From: Prosthecochloris sp.
GTDB taxonomy: Bacteria > Bacteroidota > Chlorobiia > Chlorobiales > Chlorobiaceae
Direction of reading: 5' to 3'
Length of the DNA stretch: 14,780 nucleotides
NCBI GenBank assembly: GCA_015482705.2
Contig: JADMLA020000011.1
Coordinates: forward strand, 1-14,780
The notes under the pieces: generated by a model
Database searches by the model: none
What the model was told of the DNA's origin: nothing
What the model saw: only the letters and a program-made list of their open reading frames with translations
In this document: one piece after another, positions 14,229-14,780 of the stretch
Numbering within the stretch: the first letter of the stretch is position 1
Layout of the letters: each line of letters begins with the position of its first letter
Translations under genes and position numbers: made by a program

Positions 14229-14780
14229 ATGAAGGCCGATAATTTTAATCTTCAGGCATATTTTTCCAGAATAAACTTTCGGGGCACCGCTTCAGCAGAT
14301 TTTTCAACATTGAAAAACATTATGCGGTGCCAGTTGTTTTCTGTACCATTCGAGAATCTTGATGTGCAATTCGGGAAAGTTGTTTCACTCATACCGGAAG
14401 AGATTTATACAAAAATCGTCGATCAGAAGCGTGGCGGGTACTGTTATGAGATAAACGGATTGTTTGCCATGGCCCTCGGTAAGTTGGGCATACCGCATCA
14501 GTTTGTCGCCGCTCGTCCGATGACTTATCCTTCTCGTCGTCCGAAGACACATATGGTGATTGTGGCAAGCGTTGACGGTGAAAAATGGCTGTGTGATCTT
14601 GGCTTCGGAAGCTACTCTATACGTGAACCGGTCAATCTCGACTGGCTTGACCAAGACATCAAGCAGGATTTCGATACGTTCAGGCTGTCACGGAATCCGA
14701 GGCAAGACTATCTTCTGCAGTTGCTTGACAACGGTGTTTGGAAAAACCTCTATGAATTCAATCTATGTCCCCAGGAGTGG
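14229..14780 (+). CDS. nat: Arylamine N-acetyltransferase (3' end outside the window)
   Basis: The first 184 residues of an arylamine N-acetyltransferase are open to the window edge. The enzyme moves acetyl from acetyl-CoA to arylamines, hydrazines and related amines through an acetyl-Cys intermediate in the cytoplasm. The triad is present: Cys72 in RGGYCYEING, His108 in KTHMVIV, and Asp123 in CDLGFGS, close to the usual Cys69-His107-Asp122 spacing. The N-terminus MKADNFNLQAYFSRINFRG and VPFENLDVQFGK are typical. About 90-100 residues should lie beyond the window. The ATG at 14229 fits the family's usual N-terminus, though the upstream ribosome site is weak. It follows 607 bp of non-coding DNA, so it probably has its own promoter. 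A link to the upstream permease is not evident. Confidence 0.95.
   Translation, partial: MKADNFNLQAYFSRINFRGTASADFSTLKNIMRCQLFSVPFENLDVQFGKVVSLIPEEIYTKIVDQKRGGYCYEINGLFAMALGKLGIPHQFVAARPMTYPSRRPKTHMVIVASVDGEKWLCDLGFGSYSIREPVNLDWLDQDIKQDFDTFRLSRNPRQDYLLQLLDNGVWKNLYEFNLCPQEW

Noticed and set aside
1..14780. CRISPR arrays, tRNA or rRNA genes, complete insertion sequences
   Set aside because: I saw no regularly spaced repeats, no tRNA-like TTCGA arm with a fitting cloverleaf, no rRNA segments, and no intact transposase; only the serine recombinase relic was found.

Overview
The window is from a Gram-negative bacterium with an outer membrane: it carries a TonB-dependent receptor and two exported proteins. 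The neighbourhood holds DUF2249 and DUF1858 proteins, cytochrome c remains and tetrapyrrole-related exported proteins. This fits an anaerobe or facultative anaerobe, and green sulfur bacteria (Chlorobi) come to mind, but I cannot fix the taxon from sequence alone.

Region 1 (1-5621). After the tail of an unidentified gene, an AraC-family regulator (289-1152, minus) faces a plus-strand catabolic operon across about 230 bp. The operon encodes an alpha/beta hydrolase, an aldo-keto reductase, a short-chain dehydrogenase, a second hydrolase of the hormone-sensitive-lipase type, and a small unidentified protein coupled by an ATGA overlap. Two ester-type hydrolases plus two carbonyl/alcohol oxidoreductases under a divergent regulator suggest an inducible pathway for an ester, lactone or aldehyde compound; the substrate is unknown.

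Region 2 (5611-7830, minus strand) mixes intact small genes with gene wreckage. It has an intact DUF4180 gene, a dead antitoxin-Doc toxin pair whose catalytic core is deleted, a two-gene operon (DUF2249 plus a carboxymuconolactone-decarboxylase-like domain, then a DUF1858 protein), and the remnant of a serine recombinase. This looks like a site of past insertion and deletion.

Region 3 (about 7918-11748, plus strand) is the most unusual part. It encodes a tetrapyrrole-methylase-fold protein with an export signal, a BtuB-sized TonB-dependent receptor, and an exported FmdE-like protein with a GHVCAG motif. I read these as a candidate extracytoplasmic system for capture or handling of a tetrapyrrole or metal cofactor. 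This is inference, but an exported member of a SAM-using enzyme family beside a TonB receptor deserves testing.

Region 4 (11749-14780) starts with a decayed cytochrome c gene whose CxxCH site is destroyed. An APC-family amino-acid transporter follows, then about 600 bp of non-coding DNA with several inverted repeats, then the first 184 codons of an arylamine N-acetyltransferase that runs off the window.
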